Shown here: positions 56,192 to 64,000 of the stretch, one piece after another | How the letters are laid out: every line of letters starts with the position of its first letter | How positions within the stretch are numbered: position 1 is the stretch's first letter | From: Saezia sanguinis | Lineage (GTDB): Bacteria; Pseudomonadota; Gammaproteobacteria; Burkholderiales; Burkholderiaceae_C | Length of the DNA stretch: 64,000 nt | Direction of reading: 5' to 3' | NCBI RefSeq assembly: GCF_003991585.1 | Contig: NZ_PQSP01000002.1 | Location: forward strand, 186,001-250,000 | Position numbers and translations under genes: made by a program | Notes under the pieces: model-generated | Database searches by the model: none | The model's input: the letters and a program-made list of their open reading frames with translations, nothing else | What the model was told of the DNA's origin: nothing

Positions 56192-56806
56192 ATGATGGTG
56201 CTTTATTCAGGGACGACCTGTCCTTATTCACATCGTTGCCGTTTTGTTTTATTTGAAAAAGGCATGGATTTTGAAATACGCGATGTGGATCTGTTCAACA
56301 AGCCTGAAGACATCGCATTGATGAATCCCTATGGGCAGGTGCCGATTCTGGTCGAGCGGGATCTGATCTTGTACGAATCCAACATCATCAACGAGTATAT
56401 TGATGAGCGCTTTCCCCATCCGCAGCTGATGCCGGGCGATCCGGTTGCCAGAGCTCGGGTACGTTTGTTTTTGCTGAACTTTGAAAAAGAGCTGTTTACC
56501 CATGTCAGCTTGATTGAAGGGTGTGACGGATCCAAGTCGGGCGAAAAAACACTGGAATCATCGCGCACGCAGATTCGTGACAGGCTGACGCAACTGGCGC
56601 CGATATTTGTGAAAAACAAATACATGCTGGGCGAAGAGTTCTCCATGCTGGATGTTTCCATTGCACCACTGCTGTGGCGTCTGGACTATTACGGCATTGA
56701 CCTGTCGAGAAATGCTGCCCCGCTGCTGAAATATGCGGAGCGTATTTTCTCCCGTCCGGCATTCATTGAAGCACTGACGCCTTCTGAAAAAGTCATGCGC
56801 AAATAA
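56192..56806 (+). CDS. sspA: Stringent starvation protein A
   Basis: A 204-residue GST-fold protein that binds RNA polymerase and helps starvation and acid survival. The N-terminus MMVLYSGTTCPYSHRCRFVLFEKGMDFEI and the core PYGQVPILVERDLILYESNIINEYIDERFPHPQLMP are diagnostic. It lacks GST activity in family members. GGAG precedes the start. It precedes sspB by 56 bp. Confidence 0.96.
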   Translation: MMVLYSGTTCPYSHRCRFVLFEKGMDFEIRDVDLFNKPEDIALMNPYGQVPILVERDLILYESNIINEYIDERFPHPQLMPGDPVARARVRLFLLNFEKELFTHVSLIEGCDGSKSGEKTLESSRTQIRDRLTQLAPIFVKNKYMLGEEFSMLDVSIAPLLWRLDYYGIDLSRNAAPLLKYAERIFSRPAFIEALTPSEKVMRK

Positions 56807-56862
56807 GCAAGGGACACTATGTACTTGGATAATACCGATACAGCATCGCGGAGCAGCGGGGT

Positions 56863-57396
56863 ATGAGCCAGTTGGAATCGAGTTCTACACGCCCTTATCT
56901 GATTCGTGCCATATATGAATGGTGCACCGATAACGGATACACGCCTCACCTTGCGGTGGTGGTGGACCAGACCGTGCAGGTACCGCTCGAATATGTGAAC
57001 AATGGCGAAATTGTCCTCAATGTCGGGTTTGATGCCACGTCCGGTCTGGACATGGGTAATGACTACATTCGCTTTCAGGCCAGGTTTGCCGGGGTGGTGC
57101 GCGAAATCATCGTACCGGTAGACCATGTGATCGCTATCTATGCACGGGAAAACGGGCAGGGCATGGCATTTCCGCCGCCTGTTATAGCCGGGGAGCCGTT
57201 ATCGGATATGGTGGACGGCAGCGTGCTGCTTTCAGAGCGTGACATGCAGGGCAGCATTGCCGGGCGCGACAGCGCCCCGGCGCTGCATCTGATAGAGGAC
57301 GAAGCCAGCACGGATGACGAGCCACCAGAGCCGCCTTCCACAACGCCCGAGGGCGGGGGCAAATCGAAAAAACCTGCACTGCGGATAGTGAAATAG
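56863..57396 (+). CDS. sspB: ClpXP adaptor SspB
   Basis: A 177-residue adaptor that delivers ssrA-tagged proteins to ClpXP. The folded domain has RPYLIRAIYEWCTDNGYTPHLAV and VPLEYVNNGEIVLNVGFDAT. A long flexible linker ends in KPALRIVK, the ClpX-docking tail. It follows sspA and precedes tRNA-Thr. Confidence 0.95.
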   Translation: MSQLESSSTRPYLIRAIYEWCTDNGYTPHLAVVVDQTVQVPLEYVNNGEIVLNVGFDATSGLDMGNDYIRFQARFAGVVREIIVPVDHVIAIYARENGQGMAFPPPVIAGEPLSDMVDGSVLLSERDMQGSIAGRDSAPALHLIEDEASTDDEPPEPPSTTPEGGGKSKKPALRIVK

Positions 57397-57425
57397 GCTA
57401 TAATCACCTTTTTTAAAAATCCAGT

Positions 57426-57501
57426 GCCGGTTTAGCTCAGTTGGTAGAGCACCCGCCTTGTAAGCGGAAGGTCGTCAGTTCAAGTCCGACAACCGGCACC
57501 A
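57426..57501 (+). tRNA. tRNA-Thr (anticodon TGT)
   Basis: A 76-base cloverleaf with encoded CCA. The acceptor stem GCCGGTT pairs fully with AACCGGC. D-stem GCTC/GAGC and T-loop TTCAAGT are standard. The anticodon loop is CTTGTAA, giving TGT for ACA codons. Two A-C mismatches occur: the first pair of the anticodon stem (CCCGC with GCGGA) and one T-stem pair (GTCAG with CCGAC). A terminator follows. Confidence 0.94.
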
Positions 57502-57515
57502 GATAACCAATTATT

Positions 57516-57541
57516 AAGCAGCCTTGAAGGCTGCTTTTTTA
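57516..57541 (+). terminator. Intrinsic terminator after tRNA-Thr
   Basis: AAGCAGCC (57516-57523), loop TTGAA, GGCTGCTT (57529-57536), followed by T to 57540. It ends the sspA-sspB-tRNA transcript. Confidence 0.92.
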
Positions 57542-57593
57542 TTGGCCTGCTGTCAAAGGGCTAATCCAGTTGCTATGGTTTTGTCTACGGGTA

Positions 57594-58427
57594 TCAGCAG
57601 CCGTATGCGCTGTAGCAGCCGGCATGTTTGAACATGTGGCCGGGTGGCGGGTTGTCAGATAAGAAAAGGCACAGATAGGTTTCGTTATAGCTGTCAAACT
57701 TCACAATCAGGTCAGGACGACCATCGCGGTTAAGGTCTGCGATCCAAAGCGCTGCGATGCTGCGCGTGGTGTCGTCTTCAGGGGATGTGTTGAGCGGCGG
57801 TGATGTCTGGCCGGTGCTCAGGTTGGTGATGGTGAGGGTGTCGCTGGGATAAACGTTGTTGCTGCTGTCATAACGCTCCAGTTGCAGGCGGTACGTGGTG
57901 CCGGCCATTTCAATGTCGTATTCAAATACGGCGTGAAAGTTGTTCGGGGGTGGGTCGCTGCGCGGAGGCGTCCAGCTCGCGACTTCAGGTGCCTCAATCG
58001 GGCCGGCGATGAGGCTGTGGTCGCGCAGCAGCACCAGGGCATCAGGCACGGTCGGGCTTGAGATGAGGTGGCCGACGGTGGCACCGTTGACGTCTTCGCC
58101 TTCCAGAGGCGCCTCTTTGATCTGGATGGCTGTTTCGTGCAGTTCCCATACGTCATTGCGATAGGTCAGCGCCATCCAGCCGGGGCCTGCATGGGTTGGA
58201 ATATCTGATGTGCTGGAATAGGGCGCGTATCTGTCGTTTTCTGGATAGGTGTATTGTTGTAAAGCGGGGAAAGACTGGCCGTTAGGAACCACGATGACAT
58301 ACTGGCCGTATGCGTCAGGGGAGTTTTGTGTTTCTATTTCGTTTGTTTGTGCATGAGCGCACAGCATTGTGCCTGCTGCAGCCAAAGTCCAGATGCATTT
58401 GCCGATAGTGTGTGTTGTCATGTGCAT
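57594..58427 (-). CDS. Exported protein with FG-GAP/VCBS-like motif, unknown function
   Basis: About 277 residues from ATG 58427. A signal peptide (TIGKCIWTLAAAGTMLCAHAQ) predicts export. The C-terminal IADLNRDGRPDLIVKFD resembles a calcium-binding DxNxDGxxD loop of FG-GAP or VCBS repeats, present once. The last residues hold two Cys (HAGCYSAYGC) that could form a disulfide. The frame opens earlier (58616) but overlaps the hydrolase. I do not recognise the family. Confidence 0.72.
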   Translation of the reverse strand: MHMTTHTIGKCIWTLAAAGTMLCAHAQTNEIETQNSPDAYGQYVIVVPNGQSFPALQQYTYPENDRYAPYSSTSDIPTHAGPGWMALTYRNDVWELHETAIQIKEAPLEGEDVNGATVGHLISSPTVPDALVLLRDHSLIAGPIEAPEVASWTPPRSDPPPNNFHAVFEYDIEMAGTTYRLQLERYDSSNNVYPSDTLTITNLSTGQTSPPLNTSPEDDTTRSIAALWIADLNRDGRPDLIVKFDSYNETYLCLFLSDNPPPGHMFKHAGCYSAYGC

Positions 58428-58524
58428 AGTGTATAAAAAATAGTCTTGTCGTGTTTTTAAGTTGCCGGGGTCTTTATGGGGGGGTAGGCAAACGGGATGT
58501 GCGGCTGTGTGTTGCGGATCTGTT

Positions 58525-59610
58525 TTACAGATGTGCTGAGAAGTAGGTGCCAATGGCTTGTGTAAAAGCCTGCATGTGGCCAGGGAAGCGTCCGTTTGTA
58601 AAACCCAGGTGTCCACCGTTTTGGGGAAACCAGCAGGTCAGGTATTTATTGTGCAGGGCTTGTGGCAGGCAGTCTTGCGGAATGAACGGGTCGTTACGGG
58701 TGTTCAGAATGAGCGCAGGGATGCAGATTTCATCGAGTCTGGATTTGACCGAGCTGCGGGTCCAGTAATCGAGGTTGCTTTTGAAACCGTGTACCGGTGC
58801 AGTAAATGCGGCATCAAATTCAGCAAAGGATCTTGCCTGCAACGTGGCTTGCATATCGAACAGGCCGGGGTATTGCCTGTGTTTGATGATCACTTTTTTC
58901 TTCATGCTGCGCAAAAACATGCCGGTGTAAGCCCACCTGCAAAACCCACGATCCATGTTCACCGCATTGGCTACCAGGTCCAGCGGCGTGCAAACACTGG
59001 CAATGGCGTTAACGGTTTGCTGTGCCTGCGTTTGAGCCTCCTGTGCCCAGCGCACCAGGGCATTTCCTCCCAGCGAAGAACCCATGGCAAATACAGGGCC
59101 AGGATGGCGCTTTCGCATACGTTGCAAAATCCAGTCAATTTCGCTGTAGTCTCCCATGTGGTAAAAACGCGGGGCGCGGTTGATTTCGCCGGAGCAGCTT
59201 CTGAAATGCGGCACGGCATAGGCCCAGTGGTTTTGTGCACACCAGTCTGCCATGGCGAGCGCATAGTGGCTTTGAGAGGAGCCTTCCAGGCCATGAAAGG
59301 CGACCAGTAATGGCCTGTGGCTATTTGTGGTATTGACGACGTTGGCAGTATTAGGGTTGTCTGTGCCTGTATCCAGCCAGTCAATGTCAATGAAGTCCTG
59401 ATCCGGGGTGAGCCAGCGTTCGCGCCGATAAGTTGGATGGGTACCTGAGTAGGGTTTGGCGTACAGGGCGGTCCAGATGGTCTGTGCGTGGCCGGCCCAT
59501 GAGCCTGAACCGCGCAGCCACCAGGGCGGCACAGGTAACGGCAGTGTGCTTGAACTTGAAGGCAAGGTATGGTGCCTTGGGTCAGCGGGTGGAAGAGGAA
59601 TGGGTGGCAT
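58525..59610 (-). CDS. yheT: YheT-family alpha/beta hydrolase
   Basis: A 361-residue hydrolase. The nucleophile elbow is GSSLGGNALVRW, the Asp is in LILNTRNDPFIP and the His in NGGHLGF. The N-terminal PPWWLRGSGSWAGHAQTIW and VAFHGLEGSSQSHYALAMADW are typical of YheT/EMB8. The substrate is unknown, perhaps a lipid or ester. Its start overlaps the merR-type gene by 29 bp. Confidence 0.93.
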   Translation of the reverse strand: MPPIPLPPADPRHHTLPSSSSTLPLPVPPWWLRGSGSWAGHAQTIWTALYAKPYSGTHPTYRRERWLTPDQDFIDIDWLDTGTDNPNTANVVNTTNSHRPLLVAFHGLEGSSQSHYALAMADWCAQNHWAYAVPHFRSCSGEINRAPRFYHMGDYSEIDWILQRMRKRHPGPVFAMGSSLGGNALVRWAQEAQTQAQQTVNAIASVCTPLDLVANAVNMDRGFCRWAYTGMFLRSMKKKVIIKHRQYPGLFDMQATLQARSFAEFDAAFTAPVHGFKSNLDYWTRSSVKSRLDEICIPALILNTRNDPFIPQDCLPQALHNKYLTCWFPQNGGHLGFTNGRFPGHMQAFTQAIGTYFSAHL

Positions 59611-59974
59611 CGCCTTGCTGTAGAATTTCTGTCTGGTAAAGGGTTATTTTATGGTCCAGATTATCCATATGAGCCTGCCATGAAAGAAGCGTCTGCTGAA
59701 TGTGAGCGCGGTGCTCTTGCAGCATTTGCATTCTTTGTTTGAGGGTCGATGCTCCCTGTGCGCGCAACTGCGCATACCGCTGTATGCTTTTGATCGGCAT
59801 GCCTGTATCTTTCAGGCGTTTGATGAATTCAACCCAGGCAACATCCTGCTGGGTATAGGCTCGTCTGCCATTGTGCTGGCGTACAGGGCGCAGCAATTGT
59901 TCTTTTTCGTAGTAACGCAGCGTATAAGCGCTGATGCCGGTTTTGCTGGAAAAGGCGCCAATAGAGTAAGTCAT
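59582..59974 (-). CDS. MerR-family transcriptional regulator
   Basis: A 130-residue regulator. The winged helix-turn-helix SIGAFSSKTGISAYTLRYYEKEQLLRPVRQHNGRRAYTQQDV is typical, followed by a long dimerisation helix. There are no Cys or effector residues of MerR or SoxR, so the signal is unknown. I start at ATG 59974; the frame upstream has no homology. It is divergent from the CMD-family gene across a MerR-type promoter. Confidence 0.92.
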   Translation of the reverse strand: MTYSIGAFSSKTGISAYTLRYYEKEQLLRPVRQHNGRRAYTQQDVAWVEFIKRLKDTGMPIKSIQRYAQLRAQGASTLKQRMQMLQEHRAHIQQTLLSWQAHMDNLDHKITLYQTEILQQGDATHSSSTR

Positions 59975-60000
59975 TTTGGTGATGAAGCCATAAAAAGTGC

Positions 60001-60031
60001 TTGACTTAGAGTTCACTCTACATTTTACAGT
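60001..60031 (+). promoter_or_regulatory. MerR-type promoter with central dyad
   Basis: -35 TTGACT (60001-60006), a 19-bp spacer, -10 TACAGT (60026-60031). In the spacer is a perfect dyad: TAGAGT (60007-60012), TC, ACTCTA (60015-60020). A long 19-bp spacer with a central dyad is the mark of MerR activation, where the bound protein twists DNA. It drives the CMD-family gene 34 bp away. Confidence 0.75.
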
Positions 60032-60064
60032 TTGTCCATTCTTCGTACAAATGGGAGTTTTGAA

Positions 60065-60448
60065 ATGGATAACAAGCGCTATCAAAATGGTCTGGCCAGA
60101 TTGGCTGAGGTGGATGGTCAGGCCGGGGAACATGTCATTCAATCATTGCAGCATGTTGCGCCGGATCTGGGGCGTTACATCATTGAATTTGCATTTGGTG
60201 ATATTTATAGGCGCCCTCTGTTGACGCTGGAAGAACGGGAAGTCATCACCTTGAGCAGCCTGCTGACCGCCGGAGGGTGTGAAGCTCAGTTGGATGTACA
60301 TATTCAGGCGGCACTGAATGTGGGTATCAGCCGGGAGAAGGTGATTGAAGTATTCATGCAGTGCATTCCTTATACCGGGTTTCCCAGAGTTCTGAATGCG
60401 GTTCATGTGGCTAAGCAGGTATTTGCCCGGCAGGCAGCAGAAGCATAG
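60065..60448 (+). CDS. Carboxymuconolactone decarboxylase (CMD) family protein
   Basis: A 127-residue helical protein. LLTLEEREVITLSSLLTAGGCEAQLDVHIQAALNVG is the conserved CMD/AhpD-like region. No CxxC is present, so it is not an AhpD-type peroxidase reductase. It may be a gamma-carboxymuconolactone decarboxylase-like enzyme of unknown substrate. Start at ATG 60065. It is divergent from, and probably controlled by, the MerR regulator. Confidence 0.87.
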   Translation: MDNKRYQNGLARLAEVDGQAGEHVIQSLQHVAPDLGRYIIEFAFGDIYRRPLLTLEEREVITLSSLLTAGGCEAQLDVHIQAALNVGISREKVIEVFMQCIPYTGFPRVLNAVHVAKQVFARQAAEA

Positions 60449-60660
60449 CCAGTGAGGGACTGTGCCTGTGCCGGCGTGAGTGATTGGCAAAACAAGCTGG
60501 AAGATCCACCTTCATGCTGCACTTCATGCTCATGCGTTGCAGAGAGGGAGATGGATGTGTGGCAGAGGTTGCTGGCGCAAAAATAAACGCCTGTAATCAA
60601 GGTTGTCAGGCAACGCTTGGTTTCAGGCGGGTATCAGCGGTCAGCGGGCAGTTGAACTGA

Positions 60661-61077
60661 TCAGGAGAAGATTTTCCCGATGAGTTCCTGTATTTTGTCC
60701 TGGTCAATATGGGTAACCTGCTCCGGGGTCTGGCCTTCCGGCGTCAGGGCATTCACCAGCTTGGGCAGGCCTTTGGCCAGCAGGGTGTCAAACAATTCAG
60801 CGTCAACACCAGATTTTTCTGCCAGGTTTTTAATCAGGTCGGTTCCAATAACCTGATGCAACTGGTCTTCGGTAATCGGCAGGTTATCTTCTTGTCCGAC
60901 CCAGGATGCAATCAGTTTGCTTAAGCCGTTTGCCTGAAATTTCTGCACCAGACCGGGCAAGCCGCCAACCTGGTCAAAGAACTGGCTGATCATGCCTGAG
61001 AGTTTGTTTTGCAAGTCGGAGTTGTCTTTCAGTAAAGTGCTGGCAGCGGCACTGATGACAGAATCAAGTAAGCCCAT
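60661..61077 (-). CDS. YidB family (DUF937) protein
   Basis: A 138-residue protein. GLLDSVISAAASTLL at the N-terminus and GGLPGLVQKFQANGLSKLIASWVGQEDNLPITEDQLHQVIGTDLIKNLA match YidB. YidB function is poorly known. The alternating hydrophobic Gly helices suggest self-assembly. It is monocistronic and divergent from hemE. Confidence 0.85.
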   Translation of the reverse strand: MGLLDSVISAAASTLLKDNSDLQNKLSGMISQFFDQVGGLPGLVQKFQANGLSKLIASWVGQEDNLPITEDQLHQVIGTDLIKNLAEKSGVDAELFDTLLAKGLPKLVNALTPEGQTPEQVTHIDQDKIQELIGKIFS

Positions 61078-61209
61078 TTGGTACTCTCCAATGCGGGTAG
61101 GGAATGAAATTTTAGCTAAGTTTACCGCAAACGGTCTCCTTTATTCATGCGTGCCGGCTTTTTCTCTGACAGGTGCACGGTTGATAACATGCTGCGACAA
61201 TAGGACACC

Positions 61210-62319
61210 ATGGAAAAACAGAATTCAGCCTTCCCGTCTGGTTACGATGATACTTTTTTGCGTGCATTGCGCCGTGAAGTTACTGACTACACGCCTGTAT
61301 GGCTGATGCGACAGGCCGGGCGTTATCTGCCGGAGTATCTGGCCACGCGCCAGAAAGCCGGGAGTTTCATGGGGCTGGCAACCAATCCGGACCTGGCAAC
61401 CGAAGTGACGCTGCAGCCGTTGGAGCGTTTCGGGCTGGATGCGGCTATTTTGTTTTCGGATATTCTGACGGTGCCTGACGCAATGGGACTGGGGTTGAGT
61501 TTTGCCCCGGGAGAAGGGCCGCGTTTTGCCCACCCGGTTCAAAGTGAAAAAGAGGTGGCTGCACTGCAGGTGCCTGATATGGCCAAACTGGACTATGTTT
61601 TTGCTGCGGTGAGGCAGATCCGTACCGCGCTGGCGTCAATGAGCCGGCCGGTGCCTCTGATTGGTTTTTCCGGCAGTCCCTGGACGCTGGCCTGCTATAT
61701 GGTGGAAGGAGGCAGCTCCTCTGATTACCACCGCGTTAAGAATATGCTGTACTCCCGTCCTGACCTGTTGCAGCGGATTCTGGATATCAATGCCCAGGCC
61801 GTGGCGGCCTATCTCAACGCGCAGATTGAGGCCGGTGCCCAGGCGGTGATGATTTTTGACAGTTGGGGGGGCGTGCTGGCCGATGGCGCTTACCAACAGT
61901 TCAGTTTGGCGTCTGTGCGGCAGGTGGTTGCCTCTTTGCATCGTGAATATGAAAAACAGTCTGTTCCCGTGATTGTGTTTACCAAGGGCGGGGGGCTGTG
62001 GCTGGAAGATATTGCAGCCTGTGGCGCCGATGCCGTCGGGGTGGATTGGACAGTGAATCTGCAACAGGCCCGGCAGCGTGTAGGAGGGCGGGTTGCCCTG
62101 CAGGGCAATTTGGACCCTGCGGTATTGTTTGCATCTGAAAAAGCGGTTCGAGCAGAGGCCAGACGGGTTCTGGATTCCTTTGGGCATTTGCATGGTGCCG
62201 GGGCCGGCCATGTGTTCAATCTGGGGCATGGAATCAACCAGCATACCCCCCCCGAATCGGTGGCTGCGCTGGTGGATGAGGTCCATAATTATTCGCGCCA
62301 GTTCCACCATGTGGATTAA
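61210..62319 (+). CDS. hemE: Uroporphyrinogen decarboxylase
   Basis: This enzyme converts uroporphyrinogen III to coproporphyrinogen III in haem synthesis. It has 369 residues. The signature [17 protein letters not shown] with its catalytic Arg is present, along with [14 protein letters not shown] and [16 protein letters not shown]. The start [16 protein letters not shown] is usual for the group. It is followed by a region with DnaA boxes and priA. Confidence 0.97.
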   Translation: MEKQNSAFPSGYDDTFLRALRREVTDYTPVWLMRQAGRYLPEYLATRQKAGSFMGLATNPDLATEVTLQPLERFGLDAAILFSDILTVPDAMGLGLSFAPGEGPRFAHPVQSEKEVAALQVPDMAKLDYVFAAVRQIRTALASMSRPVPLIGFSGSPWTLACYMVEGGSSSDYHRVKNMLYSRPDLLQRILDINAQAVAAYLNAQIEAGAQAVMIFDSWGGVLADGAYQQFSLASVRQVVASLHREYEKQSVPVIVFTKGGGLWLEDIAACGADAVGVDWTVNLQQARQRVGGRVALQGNLDPAVLFASEKAVRAEARRVLDSFGHLHGAGAGHVFNLGHGINQHTPPESVAALVDEVHNYSRQFHHVD

Positions 62320-62627
62320 CCCACTCGGGCATCTCTGAATTATGAGAATTGCTTGACTTGTACACAGATTCACGCATGGGGGGTGTATATGAAGATACAA
62401 GTCATTTATATGACAATGCATCTGAATTAGCTTGTAACTCATTGAAAATAAACGTGTAATATATTTGTCATCATAATGAAGGTCATGCTGCTCAAATTGT
62501 CGTTTAGAAATGACTTTTTTGTCTTGTGTTTCTCCACAAAGTTATCCACAGCCTGATAAGCTATTGAAAACAGACATGATTTAGATAGAAGTGTCAGGTG
62601 AAAATACCCGGGAACGAATAGAAAGAT
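62320..62627. other. AT-rich gap between hemE and priA with DnaA-box sequences
   Basis: 308 bp without a gene. The middle (about 62395-62480) is AT-rich. DnaA-box-like sequences are at 62530-62538 and 62542-62550 and a weaker one at 62358-62366. It must hold the priA promoter. Whether it has any origin function is open. Confidence 0.45.
62530..62550 (+). promoter_or_regulatory. Tandem DnaA boxes upstream of priA
   Basis: TTATCCACA at 62542-62550 is the perfect DnaA-box consensus. TTCTCCACA at 62530-62538 differs by one base and is in the same direction, 12 bp away. They are 78-98 bp before the priA ATG. DnaA could regulate priA here. Confidence 0.55.
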
Positions 62628-64000
62628 ATGGCAGCCTTCATCGTAGATGTCATTGTTGATTTGCCTGCCCACAGCGCTGTTGAAGGAGCGCTCAGTTATG
62701 CCTGTGATGTGGCCCTTGCCCCTGGGGGGCTGGTTCGTGTACCTTTGGGTAAAAAAGAAGTATTGGGCATTGTCTGGAATGTGCGTGATTCCGTTGCCGC
62801 TTCGACCATAAATACGCCATCACAATCGATAGAACTGAAGCCGATAATTCAGTATCTGGATGAGATACCGCCCTTGTCTGGTGCATGGAGAGACTTGACC
62901 GCTTTTAGCGCACAGTATTATCAGCGTTCTTTAGGAGAGGTTGCGCTGCAGGCATTACCGCCGGAGCTGCGGAAACTGGATGCCGTTCAACTGCAGCGCA
63001 GGCTGAAGCGTCTACAGGGTAAACAGGAGGGCGAAGTTAACGAGGCGCCTCCTGCACTGCCTGAACTCACATACGAGCAGCAAAATGCGGTGCAGCAGAT
63101 TACACCGGCCTTATATGCAGCAGAGCCACTTGCCCAGCAAGGGAAAAGCGAAGCCGCATCTGCAAAAGCGGCGGTGTTTTTGCTGGAGGGGGTTACCGGC
63201 AGCGGCAAGACAGAAGTGTATATGCGTGTGGTGCAGGCGGCGTTGGCTAAGAACCCACAGGCACAGGTGCTGATTCTGGTGCCTGAAATTAACCTGACGC
63301 CACAACTGGAAGCACGCTTTGCCCAGCGGTTCCCCGAGGAACAGATGGTGTCCATGCACAGCGGTCTGACCGCGGCGCAGCGTCTGCGCTCCTGGTTGCT
63401 GGCGCATACGGGGCGTGCACGAATTGTGCTGGGAACCCGTATGGCGATTTTTGCGTCTATCCCGCAGCTCAGTCTGATTGTGGTGGACGAGGAGCATGAT
63501 CCTTCCTATAAGCAATATGAAGGGGCACGCTGGTCTGCGCGTGACCTGGCTGTCTGGCGTGGCTGGCACGAAAAAGTCCCGGTCATTCTGGGCTCGGCGA
63601 CACCTTCATTGGAAAGCTGGCGCCATGCTCAGCAGGGACAGTACCAGTTGCTGGAGATGCCGCTGCGCATTGGCCAGGGGGGAATGCCCAAAGTCCGCAT
63701 GGTGGATATGCGGCAGATGCCACGCCAGACGGTTCTGGCCCCGGCACTGCTGCAAGCTATGCAGCAGAGAATTGCACGCGGTGAACAAAGCCTGGTGTTG
63801 CTCAACAGGCGTGGTTATGCGCCTGTGCTGCACTGTGTGTCCTGCGGCTGGCAAAGCCAATGTCCTTATTGCACAGCATGGCGGGTTTATCATCGGATCG
63901 ACCGGACGCTGCGCTGTCATCATTGCGGTTTTACCGAACCGGTTCCGAAAGCCTGTCCGCAGTGTGGAGACCCTGATTTGCAGCCGATTGGCCGGGGAAC
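62628..64000 (+). CDS. priA: Primosomal protein N' (PriA helicase), 3' partial
   Basis: The frame starts at ATG 62628 (after GAAAG) and runs off the window with ~457 codons visible. The helicase domain has Walker A GVTGSGKTEVYMRV and the DEEH box LIVVDEEHDPSYKQYEG. The zinc-binding region follows: CVSCGWQSQCPYC, then CHHCGFTEPVPKACPQCGD. PriA restarts stalled replication forks. The N-terminal domain binds fork 3' ends. The rest, including helicase motifs V and VI, is beyond the edge. Confidence 0.97.
   Translation, partial: MAAFIVDVIVDLPAHSAVEGALSYACDVALAPGGLVRVPLGKKEVLGIVWNVRDSVAASTINTPSQSIELKPIIQYLDEIPPLSGAWRDLTAFSAQYYQRSLGEVALQALPPELRKLDAVQLQRRLKRLQGKQEGEVNEAPPALPELTYEQQNAVQQITPALYAAEPLAQQGKSEAASAKAAVFLLEGVTGSGKTEVYMRVVQAALAKNPQAQVLILVPEINLTPQLEARFAQRFPEEQMVSMHSGLTAAQRLRSWLLAHTGRARIVLGTRMAIFASIPQLSLIVVDEEHDPSYKQYEGARWSARDLAVWRGWHEKVPVILGSATPSLESWRHAQQGQYQLLEMPLRIGQGGMPKVRMVDMRQMPRQTVLAPALLQAMQQRIARGEQSLVLLNRRGYAPVLHCVSCGWQSQCPYCTAWRVYHRIDRTLRCHHCGFTEPVPKACPQCGDPDLQPIGRG

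Noticed and set aside
61636..62442. A 268-codon frame antisense to hemE
   Set aside because: It is a codon-bias shadow of hemE with His/Gln-rich, motif-free sequence.
1..64000. CRISPR arrays, insertion sequences, prophage or integrated elements
   Set aside because: I saw no regularly spaced repeats, transposase or integrase sequence, or phage gene cluster. Gene content is core-like throughout.

Overview
The window is a stretch of bacterial chromosome at roughly 50-55% G+C, estimated by eye. It is almost entirely core genes with short gaps, and I see no insertion sequence, prophage, CRISPR array or rRNA operon. Gene content and order point to the Burkholderiales (Betaproteobacteria): murA-hisG-hisD-hisB-hisH-hisA-hisF-hisI-hisE-HIT-tatABC, then divergent degQ/nif3, then sspA-sspB-tRNA-Thr, plus minCDE, thiL-pgpA, nudJ-mnmA and hemE-priA. 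Between nif3 and sspA, where aerobic relatives usually carry the cytochrome bc1 genes petABC, this genome has a 2-hydroxyacid dehydrogenase and a DASS carboxylate transporter. With a hybrid-cluster protein module and a perfect FNR-type box, this suggests an anaerobic or microaerophilic member, perhaps an Oxalobacter-like Oxalobacteraceae. The genus is an inference.

Layout. 1-6.6 kb: truncated globin (cut by the window edge), pyrF, a udg-rimI-tsaB cluster, dacB, a DUF4404 gene and queF. 6.7-14.4 kb: cstA, a flavin-binding PNPOx-like protein, ychF, a membrane coiled-coil protein with radA, a thioesterase and alr. 14.7-21.6 kb: lplT, glutathione peroxidase, an aromatic aminotransferase, then hcp-hcr-nsrR with an NsrR-like palindrome over the hcp promoter. 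21.6-30.4 kb: fadD, nudJ-mnmA, and a five-gene branched-chain-type ABC importer livKHMGF. 30.4-38.1 kb, minus strand: minC-minD-minE, thiL-pgpA, ppx, and a Spy/CpxP-like periplasmic protein with an OmpR-type regulator and sensor kinase. 38.3-50.8 kb, plus strand: ABC-2 exporter, bolA, murA, histidine genes, HIT protein and tatABC. 50.9-57.5 kb: degQ/nif3, the dehydrogenase-transporter pair, sspA-sspB and tRNA-Thr. 57.6-64 kb: an exported unknown protein, a YheT hydrolase, a MerR regulator divergent from a carboxymuconolactone-decarboxylase-like protein, a YidB-family protein, hemE and the 5' part of priA.

How the genes work together. The his genes encode most of histidine synthesis, but hisC, hisZ and hisN are not in the window. 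HisG is the short form that needs HisZ, and a DIP1984-family gene sits between hisI and hisE. Hcp, Hcr and NsrR form a nitrosative-stress circuit. MinCDE places the division site, Tat exports folded proteins, and SspA/SspB serve starvation response and ClpXP delivery. The most notable observations are the bc1-locus replacement, the regulatory sites (NsrR-like, FNR, MerR-type, DnaA boxes) and two tiny tandem reading frames coupled to hisB where hisC might be expected.
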